This document shows positions 1-5,156 of a DNA stretch of 5,156 bases, in pieces (positions within the stretch are counted from its first letter, which is position 1; each line of letters opens with the position of its first letter). A program made the position numbers and the translations under genes. The notes beneath the pieces were generated by a model. The model was not told the origin of the DNA, did not search any database, and saw nothing but the letters and a program-made list of their open reading frames with translations. Source of the DNA: an uncultured bacterium. GTDB lineage: Bacteria; Patescibacteriota; Minisyncoccia; Phycocordibacterales; UBA9973. The stretch lies in NCBI GenBank assembly GCA_937895685.1, contig CALBMC010000041.1:1-5156 (forward strand), written 5' to 3'.

Positions 1-627
1 CTCTAATTTACCAGTAGAAGAGGAAGAACCATGCTCTTTACAGTCTTTATAGAGTTGTTCTAATTGATCATCACTTAAAACACTAAAATCATAAGGAAGT
101 TGAGGTGCAATTCGTTTAGCTACTAAACTAGGATAGAGTTTGATGTATTCTTCAATACGAATGATGATATTATGTCTATTCTTTAGTTTCTTTTTTTGAT
201 CTTCTTCTGTTTGTGGTTGTTCTGGAGGAGTAGAAGAACGTCTAGGTGATGGTGGTGTTGGTGTTGATATTCTTAATTTAGGTACACTATCATTAAATGT
301 AACTGTTCTATCAGGAGTAGTAGAACCAACAGAAGAAGAATCTACTTTCTTAGGTCTTCCACGTTTCTTTAAGATTGGTTTTGGTGGATCAATCAATCCT
401 TCTACAAGATAAGGATTTGGATTCCCAGCCATTGCTTCTCTTTGTCTATCTTGAATAATAATATCAGAAAGTCTTTTACCTTGTTCTTTTAATGTATTAA
501 AAGAATCCTCAATGATTGAATTTTTTCTAGGTGCAGGTGTAGTAGGTTTAGGTGCTTCTACTTTTGGTGCTTCTGTTTTAAAAAAAGAACCATCAATTAC
601 ATCATCCATCGTTACACTCGCTGCCAT
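1..627 (-). CDS. Partial AT-hook, Pro/Ser/Lys-rich putative DNA-binding protein (C-terminus beyond left edge)
   Basis: The minus-strand frame starts at the ATG at 627-625 and stays open for 209 codons to base 1, so the gene is cut by the window edge. I read it by hand from the reverse complement. The first 145 or so residues look disordered: EAPK occurs twice (19-22, 24-27), and there are Ser/Thr/Pro-rich stretches at 96-105 and 120-140. Residues 87-94 read KKRGRPKK, a canonical AT-hook core (RGRP flanked by basic residues) that binds the minor groove of AT-rich DNA and can also serve as a nuclear localisation signal. Residues 145-195 look helical and amphipathic (RIEEYIKLYPSLV, then LSDDQLEQLYKDC) and could begin a folded domain. 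The gene is divergent from the HUH-like gene and shares its promoter. Arginine codons are mostly AGA, as in that neighbour. A role in genome condensation, transcription or a virion core is inference. The start is supported by the TTAG-A13-TATA element directly upstream. Confidence 0.85.
   Translation of the reverse strand, partial: MAASVTMDDVIDGSFFKTEAPKVEAPKPTTPAPRKNSIIEDSFNTLKEQGKRLSDIIIQDRQREAMAGNPNPYLVEGLIDPPKPILKKRGRPKKVDSSSVGSTTPDRTVTFNDSVPKLRISTPTPPSPRRSSTPPEQPQTEEDQKKKLKNRHNIIIRIEEYIKLYPSLVAKRIAPQLPYDFSVLSDDQLEQLYKDCKEHGSSSSTGKLE
346..369 (-). other. AT-hook motif coding segment
   Basis: Encodes KKRGRPKK, residues 87-94 of the partial protein at the left edge. RGRP flanked by lysines is the classical AT-hook, which inserts into the minor groove of A/T tracts. 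The window is rich in such tracts, including the promoter of this very gene, so self-binding is conceivable but unproven. A single hook usually binds weakly, so more hooks may lie in the missing C-terminal part. Confidence 0.75.
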
Positions 628-684
628 TATATTTTTTTTTTTTTCTAATGAATAATATAAAAAAGTTAGAAAAAAAAAAATATA
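628..684. repeat. Inverted repeat in the divergent promoter (TTAG-A(n)-TATA arms)
   Basis: The left arm is 628-648 and the right arm 666-684, separated by a 17-base spacer at 649-665. Read toward each gene, both arms are TTAG, then a run of A (13 on the left, 11 on the right), then TATA. They are perfect apart from the homopolymer length. Each arm lies directly against a start codon: TATA-ATG for the minus-strand gene and TATAA-ATG for the plus-strand gene. The arrangement suggests a duplicated promoter or leader element in mirror orientation. It could instead act as a cruciform or as a replication site for the adjacent HUH-like protein. Confidence 0.85.
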
Positions 685-685
685 A
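628..685. promoter_or_regulatory. Divergent promoter for the AT-hook gene and the HUH-like gene
   Basis: These 58 bases are the only DNA between two divergent start codons (627 minus, 686 plus), so both promoters must lie here or extend into the opposing gene. The region is almost pure A/T. Besides the mirrored TTAG-A(n)-TATA arms, the spacer holds TATAAAAAA at 656-664, about 30 to 22 bases before the plus-strand ATG. If it is a TATA box, transcription would begin almost at the start codon and leave little or no leader. The plus-strand start also reads TATAAATG, which contains TAAATG, the form of poxvirus late promoters. That resemblance is short and may be chance in such AT-rich DNA. Confidence 0.65.
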
Positions 686-2074
686 ATGCCTCCTAAAAAA
701 AGGAAATATCCAGATTCTTGTTATGATATAGTACAATTCACAGAAGAAAGAAGTGCAAATACTAGAACACAAAGAGTAAGAGTAGAATATTTCCCAAATG
801 AAGAACGTATTGCAGAGTATAGAAGACAGAATGATCTTGATAGATTAGAAGAGATTCAAGCAAGAAAGAAAGAAGAAGATAGAAGGAAAAGAGCAGAAGA
901 GAAAAAAAAGAAAGCAGAAGAAGCAGCAGCAAAGAAGAAAAAGAAGAAAAAGAAGAAAAAGAAGAAACCAGCAGCAGGAGAAGTTGAACCAGAAGAAGAA
1001 GTAATTGAGTATCTTGAAGAAGAAGAGATTCAAGTAGAAAATAAGAGACTCAAAAGATGGGAAGAAGAAGAAAGATTACTAAAAGAGAAAGAAAAACAAA
1101 TGAAAAAAAGAATAGAAGAAGAAGAAGAAGAAGTAGAAGAATATATAGATGATAATGATTATATAATGGAAGCTGAAGAGATAGAACCTGAAAGATCTGG
1201 AATTATCATAGAAGAAGTACATGAACCTAGACTAGAAGATTACATAAGACATTATGAAGAAGGTAGATTAAGATCTGGTAATAATAATAATAATAATAAT
1301 GGAATGGGTATATATGATCAAATTACAATGGAGAATCTTTTAGATGCTAGAATACATGAAACAGAAGAAGAAAGAGAAGATAGAGTTCCTATTGGAGAAT
1401 CCATTTATCAACAAAGAAGAAGAGAATCAGATAGAGAAGTGATTAGAAGACAATTAAGAGCAGAAAAACACTCTAATTATTTTATTACAGTTGTATCTAA
1501 TGCAACTTTAAAGGATTATACCCAAGAAGAAGTAGAGTATCTTGCAGCAGAGTTACAACAAATGGTCAATCGACAATTGATTCTCTTTGCACCTGATTAT
1601 ATTCAATTCCTTACAGAGAATGATAGTTTAGATGAAATTTCTCGTATTGAGTTTCGTACAAAACCAGAATTACAAGAAGCAAGAGGAGAGAATGGACAAT
1701 TACATACACATACAATTGTAGCTGTAACCCATAATAGTAGAATACGTTTAGATTATGCATTGATCAATGAGATTATACAAGATATAGCAAAAGAGATGGG
1801 ATTTACTAAAAAAAAGACTGGTGGAGTAGCAGCACTTCAAGTACAAATACAAAGAGCATCTGATTCTACACAAAATGAATATGATTATCTTGATGAAGAA
1901 GGTGTTGCTTATGAAGCAGGAGATATTAGTAATTATTATGAAGAAGCAGAACGTGCAATTAAAGATGGATCAATGGAACGTTCTGATCTTAGAGCATTTA
2001 GAAGAAGAAAGAAAGAAGTAGCATCTGCACAAAAGAGTGTAAGAGAGTTAAGAGGACAAAAGTTTGGGTTTTAA
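686..2074 (+). CDS. HUH-endonuclease-like (Rep-like) protein with Glu/Lys-rich N-terminal region
   Basis: This is a 462-aa protein. Residues 2-8 (PPKKRKY) resemble a classical SV40-type nuclear localisation signal. Residues 40-170 are extremely Glu/Lys/Arg-rich, likely coiled coil or disordered, with a 12-Lys run at 83-94. A 7-Asn run lies at 199-205. Residues 262-406 look like an HUH domain: strand NYFITVVSN (264-272, motif I position); a helix to about 290; strand ISRIEFRT; strand LHTHTIVAV with H340-T341-H342 as the HUH pair; a helix at 357-371; strand AALQVQIQRA; and Y399/Y401 in EYDYLDEEG at the motif III position. This order matches the beta-alpha-beta-beta-alpha-beta-alpha plan of rolling-circle Rep nucleases, which nick DNA through a tyrosine and a metal held by the two histidines. 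The usual motif III lysine (YxxK) appears as Glu404 if Y401 is catalytic. No helicase domain is present, unlike CRESS or parvovirus Reps. The gene call is firm; the nuclease function is a motif-level inference. Confidence 0.75.
   Translation: MPPKKRKYPDSCYDIVQFTEERSANTRTQRVRVEYFPNEERIAEYRRQNDLDRLEEIQARKKEEDRRKRAEEKKKKAEEAAAKKKKKKKKKKKKPAAGEVEPEEEVIEYLEEEEIQVENKRLKRWEEEERLLKEKEKQMKKRIEEEEEEVEEYIDDNDYIMEAEEIEPERSGIIIEEVHEPRLEDYIRHYEEGRLRSGNNNNNNNGMGIYDQITMENLLDARIHETEEEREDRVPIGESIYQQRRRESDREVIRRQLRAEKHSNYFITVVSNATLKDYTQEEVEYLAAELQQMVNRQLILFAPDYIQFLTENDSLDEISRIEFRTKPELQEARGENGQLHTHTIVAVTHNSRIRLDYALINEIIQDIAKEMGFTKKKTGGVAALQVQIQRASDSTQNEYDYLDEEGVAYEAGDISNYYEEAERAIKDGSMERSDLRAFRRRKKEVASAQKSVRELRGQKFGF
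932..967 (+). repeat. Tandem 9-bp repeat (AAGAAGAAA x4) encoding 12 lysines
   Basis: Four perfect in-frame copies of AAGAAGAAA encode lysines 83-94 of the HUH-like protein. The exact 9-base periodicity shows that the run grew by slippage or unequal exchange of a unit rather than by single-codon change. It sits in a long purine-rich stretch (about 850-1140). Such tracts can form triplex DNA, stall replication and vary in length between isolates. Confidence 0.9.
1115..1132 (+). repeat. (GAA)6 microsatellite in coding sequence
   Basis: Six consecutive GAA codons encode glutamates 144-149 of the HUH-like protein. They follow the lysine run and belong to the same purine-rich, charged segment, where acidic and basic blocks alternate. 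Confidence 0.85.
1280..1300 (+). repeat. (AAT)7 microsatellite encoding seven asparagines
   Basis: Seven perfect AAT codons encode Asn199-205, between the charged region and the HUH-like domain, where they probably act as a flexible linker. Asn runs of this kind are common in AT-rich eukaryotes and their viruses, so they hint at, but do not prove, an AT-rich host. Confidence 0.9.
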
Positions 2075-2079
2075 ATAAA
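2074..2079 (+). terminator. Poly(A) signal AATAAA at the stop codon of the HUH-like gene
   Basis: The canonical AATAAA hexamer begins on the last base of the TAA stop (2072-2074). It is followed at 2080-2110 by a T/G-rich stretch (TGTTGTTGTTTGTTTTT and on), as expected for the downstream element of eukaryotic cleavage and polyadenylation. The 3' end would then lie inside the convergent neighbour, so the two transcripts would overlap antisense at their tails. Confidence 0.6.
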
Positions 2080-2095
2080 TCTGTTGTTGTTTGTT

Positions 2096-2101
2096 TTTAT
2101 T
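2096..2101 (-). terminator. Poly(A) signal AATAAA containing the stop codon of the 432-aa gene
   Basis: On the minus strand AATAAA covers 2101 to 2096 and includes the TAA stop (2099-2097) of the 432-aa protein. It mirrors the plus-strand signal 22 bases away, so one short junction carries back-to-back 3' ends. On this strand the downstream sequence is A-rich and has little G/U, so the signal is weaker than its partner. Confidence 0.5.
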
Positions 2102-3395
2102 TTGTTTTCTTAATAGCAGTATTAAGATAGAAATATTTAAACATCTCTTCTGTTCTATCACGGGCTTCAACGTTCTCAGAACCACGCCACAGTGTACGTG
2201 ATTGGATTTTGACTGTTTTCCAAAAATGATTCACACAAATCATCAAACAACAGATGATTTCATGTGCAAAAAGTTTTGCATCTCTAGTTTCTTCATCGTC
2301 CTCTGAACAATCACTTAAGATTTCATCTATGATGCGGATGAATGAGTAGTAGGTGGATGATGTAATTGTTGTGCATTTACCTCCCATATAACCACCGTAG
2401 TTTTTAAACAAAGGTTCAGAGAAAATACGGTAATCCAATAGTACATCTAGGATGGTAGAGAGTACATTGATTCCTTCCTTTGGTTCAGGATCAAAACAGT
2501 TCGTTCCTTCACCCCAGGGTAAACAAGAGAGCACTCTATAAAAATCACTCTCTCTCCTGGTTGGGATTTTGTTTTTTCTGCTGAAAAATATACGGCAATC
2601 ATCTCGGTGAGGAGAAAATATCCCTATTCTACCAAATGGTTGATATCCCGTGCTTCTTGATTCAGCGAGACATTCAATATCATGAAAGCTGGCTTCTCCT
2701 TGTATGTCATCTTCAATGGCTTTTCCAGGGGACCAAGGAGCCAACTCCACTTTCCAGTATGTATTCTCTATTCCTCTAAGAAGCATTTTAGATGCTTCTC
2801 CGATGATTGGAAGAACCCAGGGTGTGAGTGTGTTTTTGTATTCAAGTGGGTCTGCACCAGATACTCGATCTAATATAAAACATCCCAGAGTATACCAAGC
2901 ATTCTCTATTTCAGATCGATCTTCCTTGATGTGAGGATCCATTCTATCACGGAATGCTTGAATGATACTATTGAGTACATATCTTCTCCTCAACTTTGGA
3001 GTAGGTTTTTCTTTTTCATCCCATAACTCCAAGTTTACTTCTTCTTCTAGGATCCGTATGACATCCAAAGCCTGTTCTTGTCTTAGTTTCTGTACATTGG
3101 GTGATTTTTTTATATTGTCCGGTGCCCTGTTTTGAAAAAAGAGGCATTCACCCACTACACCATATCTGATTCTATCGTTATTAACACAAACATCCGTATA
3201 AACAGGTTCTTTACTGTCTGTGGAAGAGTAGTAGGTTGAAGCTTGTTTAACGATAGCTTCATGGATCTGCATTAATATCTCCATAACCTTGCTTGGTTTT
3301 ACGGGGAGTTGTTCTGCTCTTGTCCTCTTCTCTGGACAAAAGAATCCTGGTTCAACGCAGACAGGGTTTTCGTTGTTGCTGCTCTCGGCACTCAT
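2097..3395 (-). CDS. Unrecognised 432-aa protein
   Basis: I do not recognise this protein. It is 432 aa, starts at the ATG at 3395 and ends in TAA. It has no signal peptide, no convincing membrane span (the hydrophobic stretch HEIICCLMICVNHF at 378-391 is short and looks like a buried helix), no long coiled coil and no Walker motif. It contains 14 cysteines, spread out (for example C13, C20, C70, C84, C291, C300, C382, C383, C387) and not spaced like a zinc finger. Helix-like segments include VMEILMQIHEAIVKQA (37-52) and LRQEQALDVIRILEEEV (104-120). Gly/Trp/Tyr-rich loops such as NYGGYMGGK (332-340) suggest a folded globular enzyme or structural protein. It converges on the HUH-like gene and follows the ATPase on the same strand. 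Its codon use is more mixed (CGT, CTG, GCC, GAG) than the AGA/GAA-dominated HUH-like gene, and its promoter style also differs. A different origin or expression class is possible. Confidence 0.82.
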   Translation of the reverse strand: MSAESSNNENPVCVEPGFFCPEKRTRAEQLPVKPSKVMEILMQIHEAIVKQASTYYSSTDSKEPVYTDVCVNNDRIRYGVVGECLFFQNRAPDNIKKSPNVQKLRQEQALDVIRILEEEVNLELWDEKEKPTPKLRRRYVLNSIIQAFRDRMDPHIKEDRSEIENAWYTLGCFILDRVSGADPLEYKNTLTPWVLPIIGEASKMLLRGIENTYWKVELAPWSPGKAIEDDIQGEASFHDIECLAESRSTGYQPFGRIGIFSPHRDDCRIFFSRKNKIPTRRESDFYRVLSCLPWGEGTNCFDPEPKEGINVLSTILDVLLDYRIFSEPLFKNYGGYMGGKCTTITSSTYYSFIRIIDEILSDCSEDDEETRDAKLFAHEIICCLMICVNHFWKTVKIQSRTLWRGSENVEARDRTEEMFKYFYLNTAIKKTK

Positions 3396-3434
3396 GGTTG
3401 AAAAGAAATGATTTTTTTACGAGTAAAAACTTTG

Positions 3435-3471
3435 TATTTATATTATATGTAGACACTTTTTTGATTGGTCT
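3435..3471 (-). promoter_or_regulatory. CCAAT box plus TATA box upstream of the 432-aa gene
   Basis: On the minus strand, 3471-3462 reads AGACCAATCA, which fits the NF-Y/CCAAT consensus (RRCCAATSR). After 21 bases, 3442-3435 reads TATAAATA, a consensus TATA box. A start about 30 bases further on (near 3405-3410) would give a leader of roughly 10-15 bases before the ATG at 3395. The start context CAACCATGA is also close to a Kozak site. All of this fits in the 107-bp gap after the ATPase stop codon, so the gene probably has its own RNA polymerase II-type promoter instead of sharing the ATPase transcript. Activity is inferred from motif match only. Confidence 0.6.
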
Positions 3472-3496
3472 GATCCAACTGTGCCAAAGGTTTCTC

Positions 3497-3502
3497 TTTA
3501 AT
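3497..3502 (-). terminator. ATTAAA poly(A) signal directly after the ATPase stop codon
   Basis: The minus strand reads TAA (stop, 3505-3503) followed immediately by ATTAAA at 3502-3497, the commonest natural variant of AATAAA. As with the other two complete genes, the 3' signal sits at the stop codon, giving minimal 3' untranslated sequence. It also separates the ATPase transcript from the promoter of the next gene. Confidence 0.5.
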
Positions 3503-5107
3503 TTAACCATCAGGAACATGATGTAATTCTTCATCCATCTCTTCTTCTCCCATAATTCCCCAATCAGCATTTGGTTCAACCAAATAAGCCAACTCTGGAT
3601 TCTTCTTAATGATTGCAAACAACTGTTTTTGATTGGATTTCCACCAACGTTTACAACCCATTACAAATGGTTCTGGTTCAATGGGTCTACCACAAAAGAT
3701 CGTGAATCTAGGATCTATATGGGGTTTATCTTGCATATAAGAAACTGAGTGCCATTTTTTCTGAAGGGCTTGACCCGTGAGTGCTTCAAACTCTTCATCA
3801 TTCTTGAAGAAATCACAGAATTTGGTTCTCACAGCTTCTTTGTCTCTCTCTGAACGGCAACGAAACTGTGTGCACATATCAGCATTACCTGAATATACAT
3901 AGTAATCGTTAGGAGGGCACGATTCTACATAATGGATATTGGGTGGTGAAATGACACCAGCTTTATAAATCAAGTGCTCACCTGTACAGGCTGGATTTAC
4001 TCCTTTAAAATCTTGAGAAGTTACAATAAAACAGATATTCATATGACGACCTTCAAAGAATACTTCATCAATGAGTTTCTGATAACGAAAACCATCAGAA
4101 AGACAATCATCAATAATAATGAGACAATTCATATTCCCATGGAATTTCCCAGCTTTACTTGCTTCTTTTAGTTTCTTTTGCATTTGAAAGATCTTTGCAA
4201 GCACTGTGATCCCTCCCTCTTTTGTGGCGTTTCCTGATTTCTTATCTACCTCATCAGGAGTAAGTCCTGGATAAATATGGGCTTCGGGAACAAACTCAGC
4301 ATACTCTCCAGAGTAGAAAGACTTTGTAAAGACATAAACACGAGGGAAAAAGGGTCTTAGGTAGTTACCACAGAGAGACTTGATGAATACAGTTTTCCCA
4401 GATCTTCTCTTTCCCAGAACCACGATGGTCCAATCAGTACCAATCTGATCCCACGTGAGAGGAAATATATAAAACCTATTTTTTGAGTCTTCTCCACCAT
4501 CCCATGTTGCAGGGTTTCCATTTTGCTGCTGTTGCTTCTGCTGCTGCTGCTGCCCATTTCCACTGGACTGTTTTGTTACCCCCCCACCCTGGCCACCGCG
4601 CTGTCTCTGTGTTTTGGGATCCTCTCTCTCATGCATGTAATACGGAGGTTTTGGACCCCACTGATCTTTATCCCACGTGTGAAGAATCGGAGGCCAATAA
4701 CCAGGTTCATCAGGATCATCAAGATACATAAGATCAGCAATATCTGCTTCTAAAAGCTCTTGTGTCTTTTGTTTTTGTTCATCTCCATAAAACTCACCAT
4801 CATGAAAATACCTGTCATCTTTTTTTCTTGCATCTTCTACTTCTGTCTCTTTATAGAGTTGAATCATTTCCGCATCAGGAACATACTGTTCTCTAGGATC
4901 ATATTGATTCGCTCTCTTATATCTCCATGCAAGTACATCTTGTGCTTCTTGTGATACTTGAGCAATTTCATCTACTTCTCCTTCTTCTAAGAATCCATCA
5001 GGGGGTCCTTTCTTTTTCTTTTTCTTTGGATTTTCCCTTTCTTCTTTCATTTGTTGATGGACTTTCTCTCTATCCTTTGATGTATAACCTTTCTTTGGTG
5101 CACTCAT
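3503..5107 (-). CDS. A32-like (FtsK/HerA-type) genome-packaging ATPase with long N-terminal extension
   Basis: This 534-aa protein has a C-terminal P-loop ATPase and is expected to pump the genome into preformed capsids. Visible motifs, in order: Walker A GKRRSGKT (232-239) after strand WTIVVL; strand RVYVFTKS (256-263); Walker B LIIIDD (329-334) followed by CLSD; FEGRH (351-355), then strand NICFIVTSQD (357-366) with the polar Gln of A32-type enzymes. The order Walker B-DDCLSD, GRH, TSQD matches packaging ATPases of nucleocytoplasmic large DNA viruses, virophages and Polinton-like viruses. Those are usually about 250-300 aa. Here about 205 residues precede the domain: a lysine run (28-33), an acidic/aromatic segment (40-160, with DEPGYWPPILHTWDKDQW), a Gly-rich linker and a Gln tract (186-195). 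About 90 residues follow, with conserved-looking aromatics (CKRWWK 485-490). The start at 5107 is the first ATG after the A-tract leader. Family assignment is strong; the role of the extensions is unknown. Confidence 0.93.
   Translation of the reverse strand: MSAPKKGYTSKDREKVHQQMKEERENPKKKKKKGPPDGFLEEGEVDEIAQVSQEAQDVLAWRYKRANQYDPREQYVPDAEMIQLYKETEVEDARKKDDRYFHDGEFYGDEQKQKTQELLEADIADLMYLDDPDEPGYWPPILHTWDKDQWGPKPPYYMHEREDPKTQRQRGGQGGGVTKQSSGNGQQQQQKQQQQNGNPATWDGGEDSKNRFYIFPLTWDQIGTDWTIVVLGKRRSGKTVFIKSLCGNYLRPFFPRVYVFTKSFYSGEYAEFVPEAHIYPGLTPDEVDKKSGNATKEGGITVLAKIFQMQKKLKEASKAGKFHGNMNCLIIIDDCLSDGFRYQKLIDEVFFEGRHMNICFIVTSQDFKGVNPACTGEHLIYKAGVISPPNIHYVESCPPNDYYVYSGNADMCTQFRCRSERDKEAVRTKFCDFFKNDEEFEALTGQALQKKWHSVSYMQDKPHIDPRFTIFCGRPIEPEPFVMGCKRWWKSNQKQLFAIIKKNPELAYLVEPNADWGIMGEEEMDEELHHVPDG
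4523..4552 (-). repeat. CAG/CAA tract encoding a polyglutamine linker
   Basis: Ten codons encode Gln186-190, Lys191 and Gln192-195 of the packaging ATPase, mostly as CAG with a few interruptions. The tract lies in a Gly/Ser/Gln/Asn-rich linker (170-200) between the N-terminal extension and the P-loop domain, so length variation here would probably be tolerated. Confidence 0.85.

Positions 5108-5156
<49 letters not shown>

Noticed and set aside
845..1033. Minus-strand open frame rich in Phe/Leu/Cys, looking like a membrane protein
   Set aside because: It is the complement of the Glu/Lys-rich codons of the HUH-like gene; TTC/TTT/CTT runs arise automatically from GAA/AAA/AAG.
2682..2934. Two short plus-strand frames opposite the 432-aa gene
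   Set aside because: They are short, lack a promoter or recognisable features, and lie antisense to a well-supported gene.
2097..3395. 432-aa protein as the major capsid protein
   Set aside because: It is shorter than typical double-jelly-roll capsid proteins (about 500-600 aa) and shows many helix-like segments instead of an obvious succession of strands.
3352..3618. Minus-strand 88-codon frame spanning the ATPase end and the 432-aa gene start
   Set aside because: It overlaps both real genes in another frame, crosses the TATA/CCAAT promoter and lacks any recognisable domain.
4357..4563. Minus-strand 68-codon frame inside the ATPase gene
   Set aside because: It lies in a different frame across the Walker A-coding region and the Gln tract; it is a shadow of the ATPase frame.
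4483..4753. Plus-strand frames with poly-Ala or poly-Leu runs
   Set aside because: The runs are the complement of the CAG tract in the ATPase gene.

Overview
The window looks like part of a small AT-rich eukaryote-infecting DNA virus or virus-like mobile element, most likely of a protist or other unicellular eukaryote. Three things point to this. (1) Genes end in AATAAA or ATTAAA signals placed at their stop codons, and one gene has a CCAAT-plus-TATA upstream region; there are no Shine-Dalgarno sequences. (2) One protein is a clear A32/FtsK-HerA-type genome-packaging ATPase of the kind found in nucleocytoplasmic large DNA viruses, virophages and Polinton-like viruses. (3) Another carries an HUH-endonuclease-like domain of the rolling-circle Rep type. 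All three stop codons seen are TAA and the standard code reads well. No capsid protein, DNA polymerase, integrase, rRNA or tRNA is visible, so the virus family cannot be fixed from this piece.

Layout from left to right. Positions 1-627 (minus) hold the N-terminal 209 codons of a proline/serine/lysine-rich protein with an AT-hook; it runs off the left edge. Positions 628-685 are a 58-bp divergent promoter built as an inverted repeat: the element TTAG, a run of A, then TATA is repeated so that each arm abuts one of the two start codons. Positions 686-2074 (plus) encode a 462-aa protein with an N-terminal nuclear-localisation-like motif, a long Glu/Lys-rich coiled region and a C-terminal HUH-like domain. 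A 22-bp convergent junction follows, with a poly(A) signal overlapping the stop codon on each strand. Positions 2097-3395 (minus) encode a cysteine-containing 432-aa protein I do not recognise, preceded by a CCAAT/TATA promoter in the 107-bp gap at 3396-3502. Positions 3503-5107 (minus) encode the 534-aa packaging ATPase. The last 49 bases are homopolymer runs (T15, G, T17, A16), which look like the poly(A)-like leader of the ATPase gene and possibly half of a second divergent promoter. No gap without a gene exceeds 107 bases.

How the genes may fit together (inference): the HUH-like protein would nick or process the genome for replication, the AT-hook protein would bind AT-rich viral DNA, and the ATPase would drive DNA into preformed capsids. 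Two promoter styles are present, an A-tract type directly against the start codon (three genes) and a host-like CCAAT/TATA type (the 432-aa gene). This may reflect two expression classes. The pairing of an HUH-like protein with an A32-type ATPase that has a roughly 200-residue N-terminal extension, next to an orphan protein, is the most noteworthy content.
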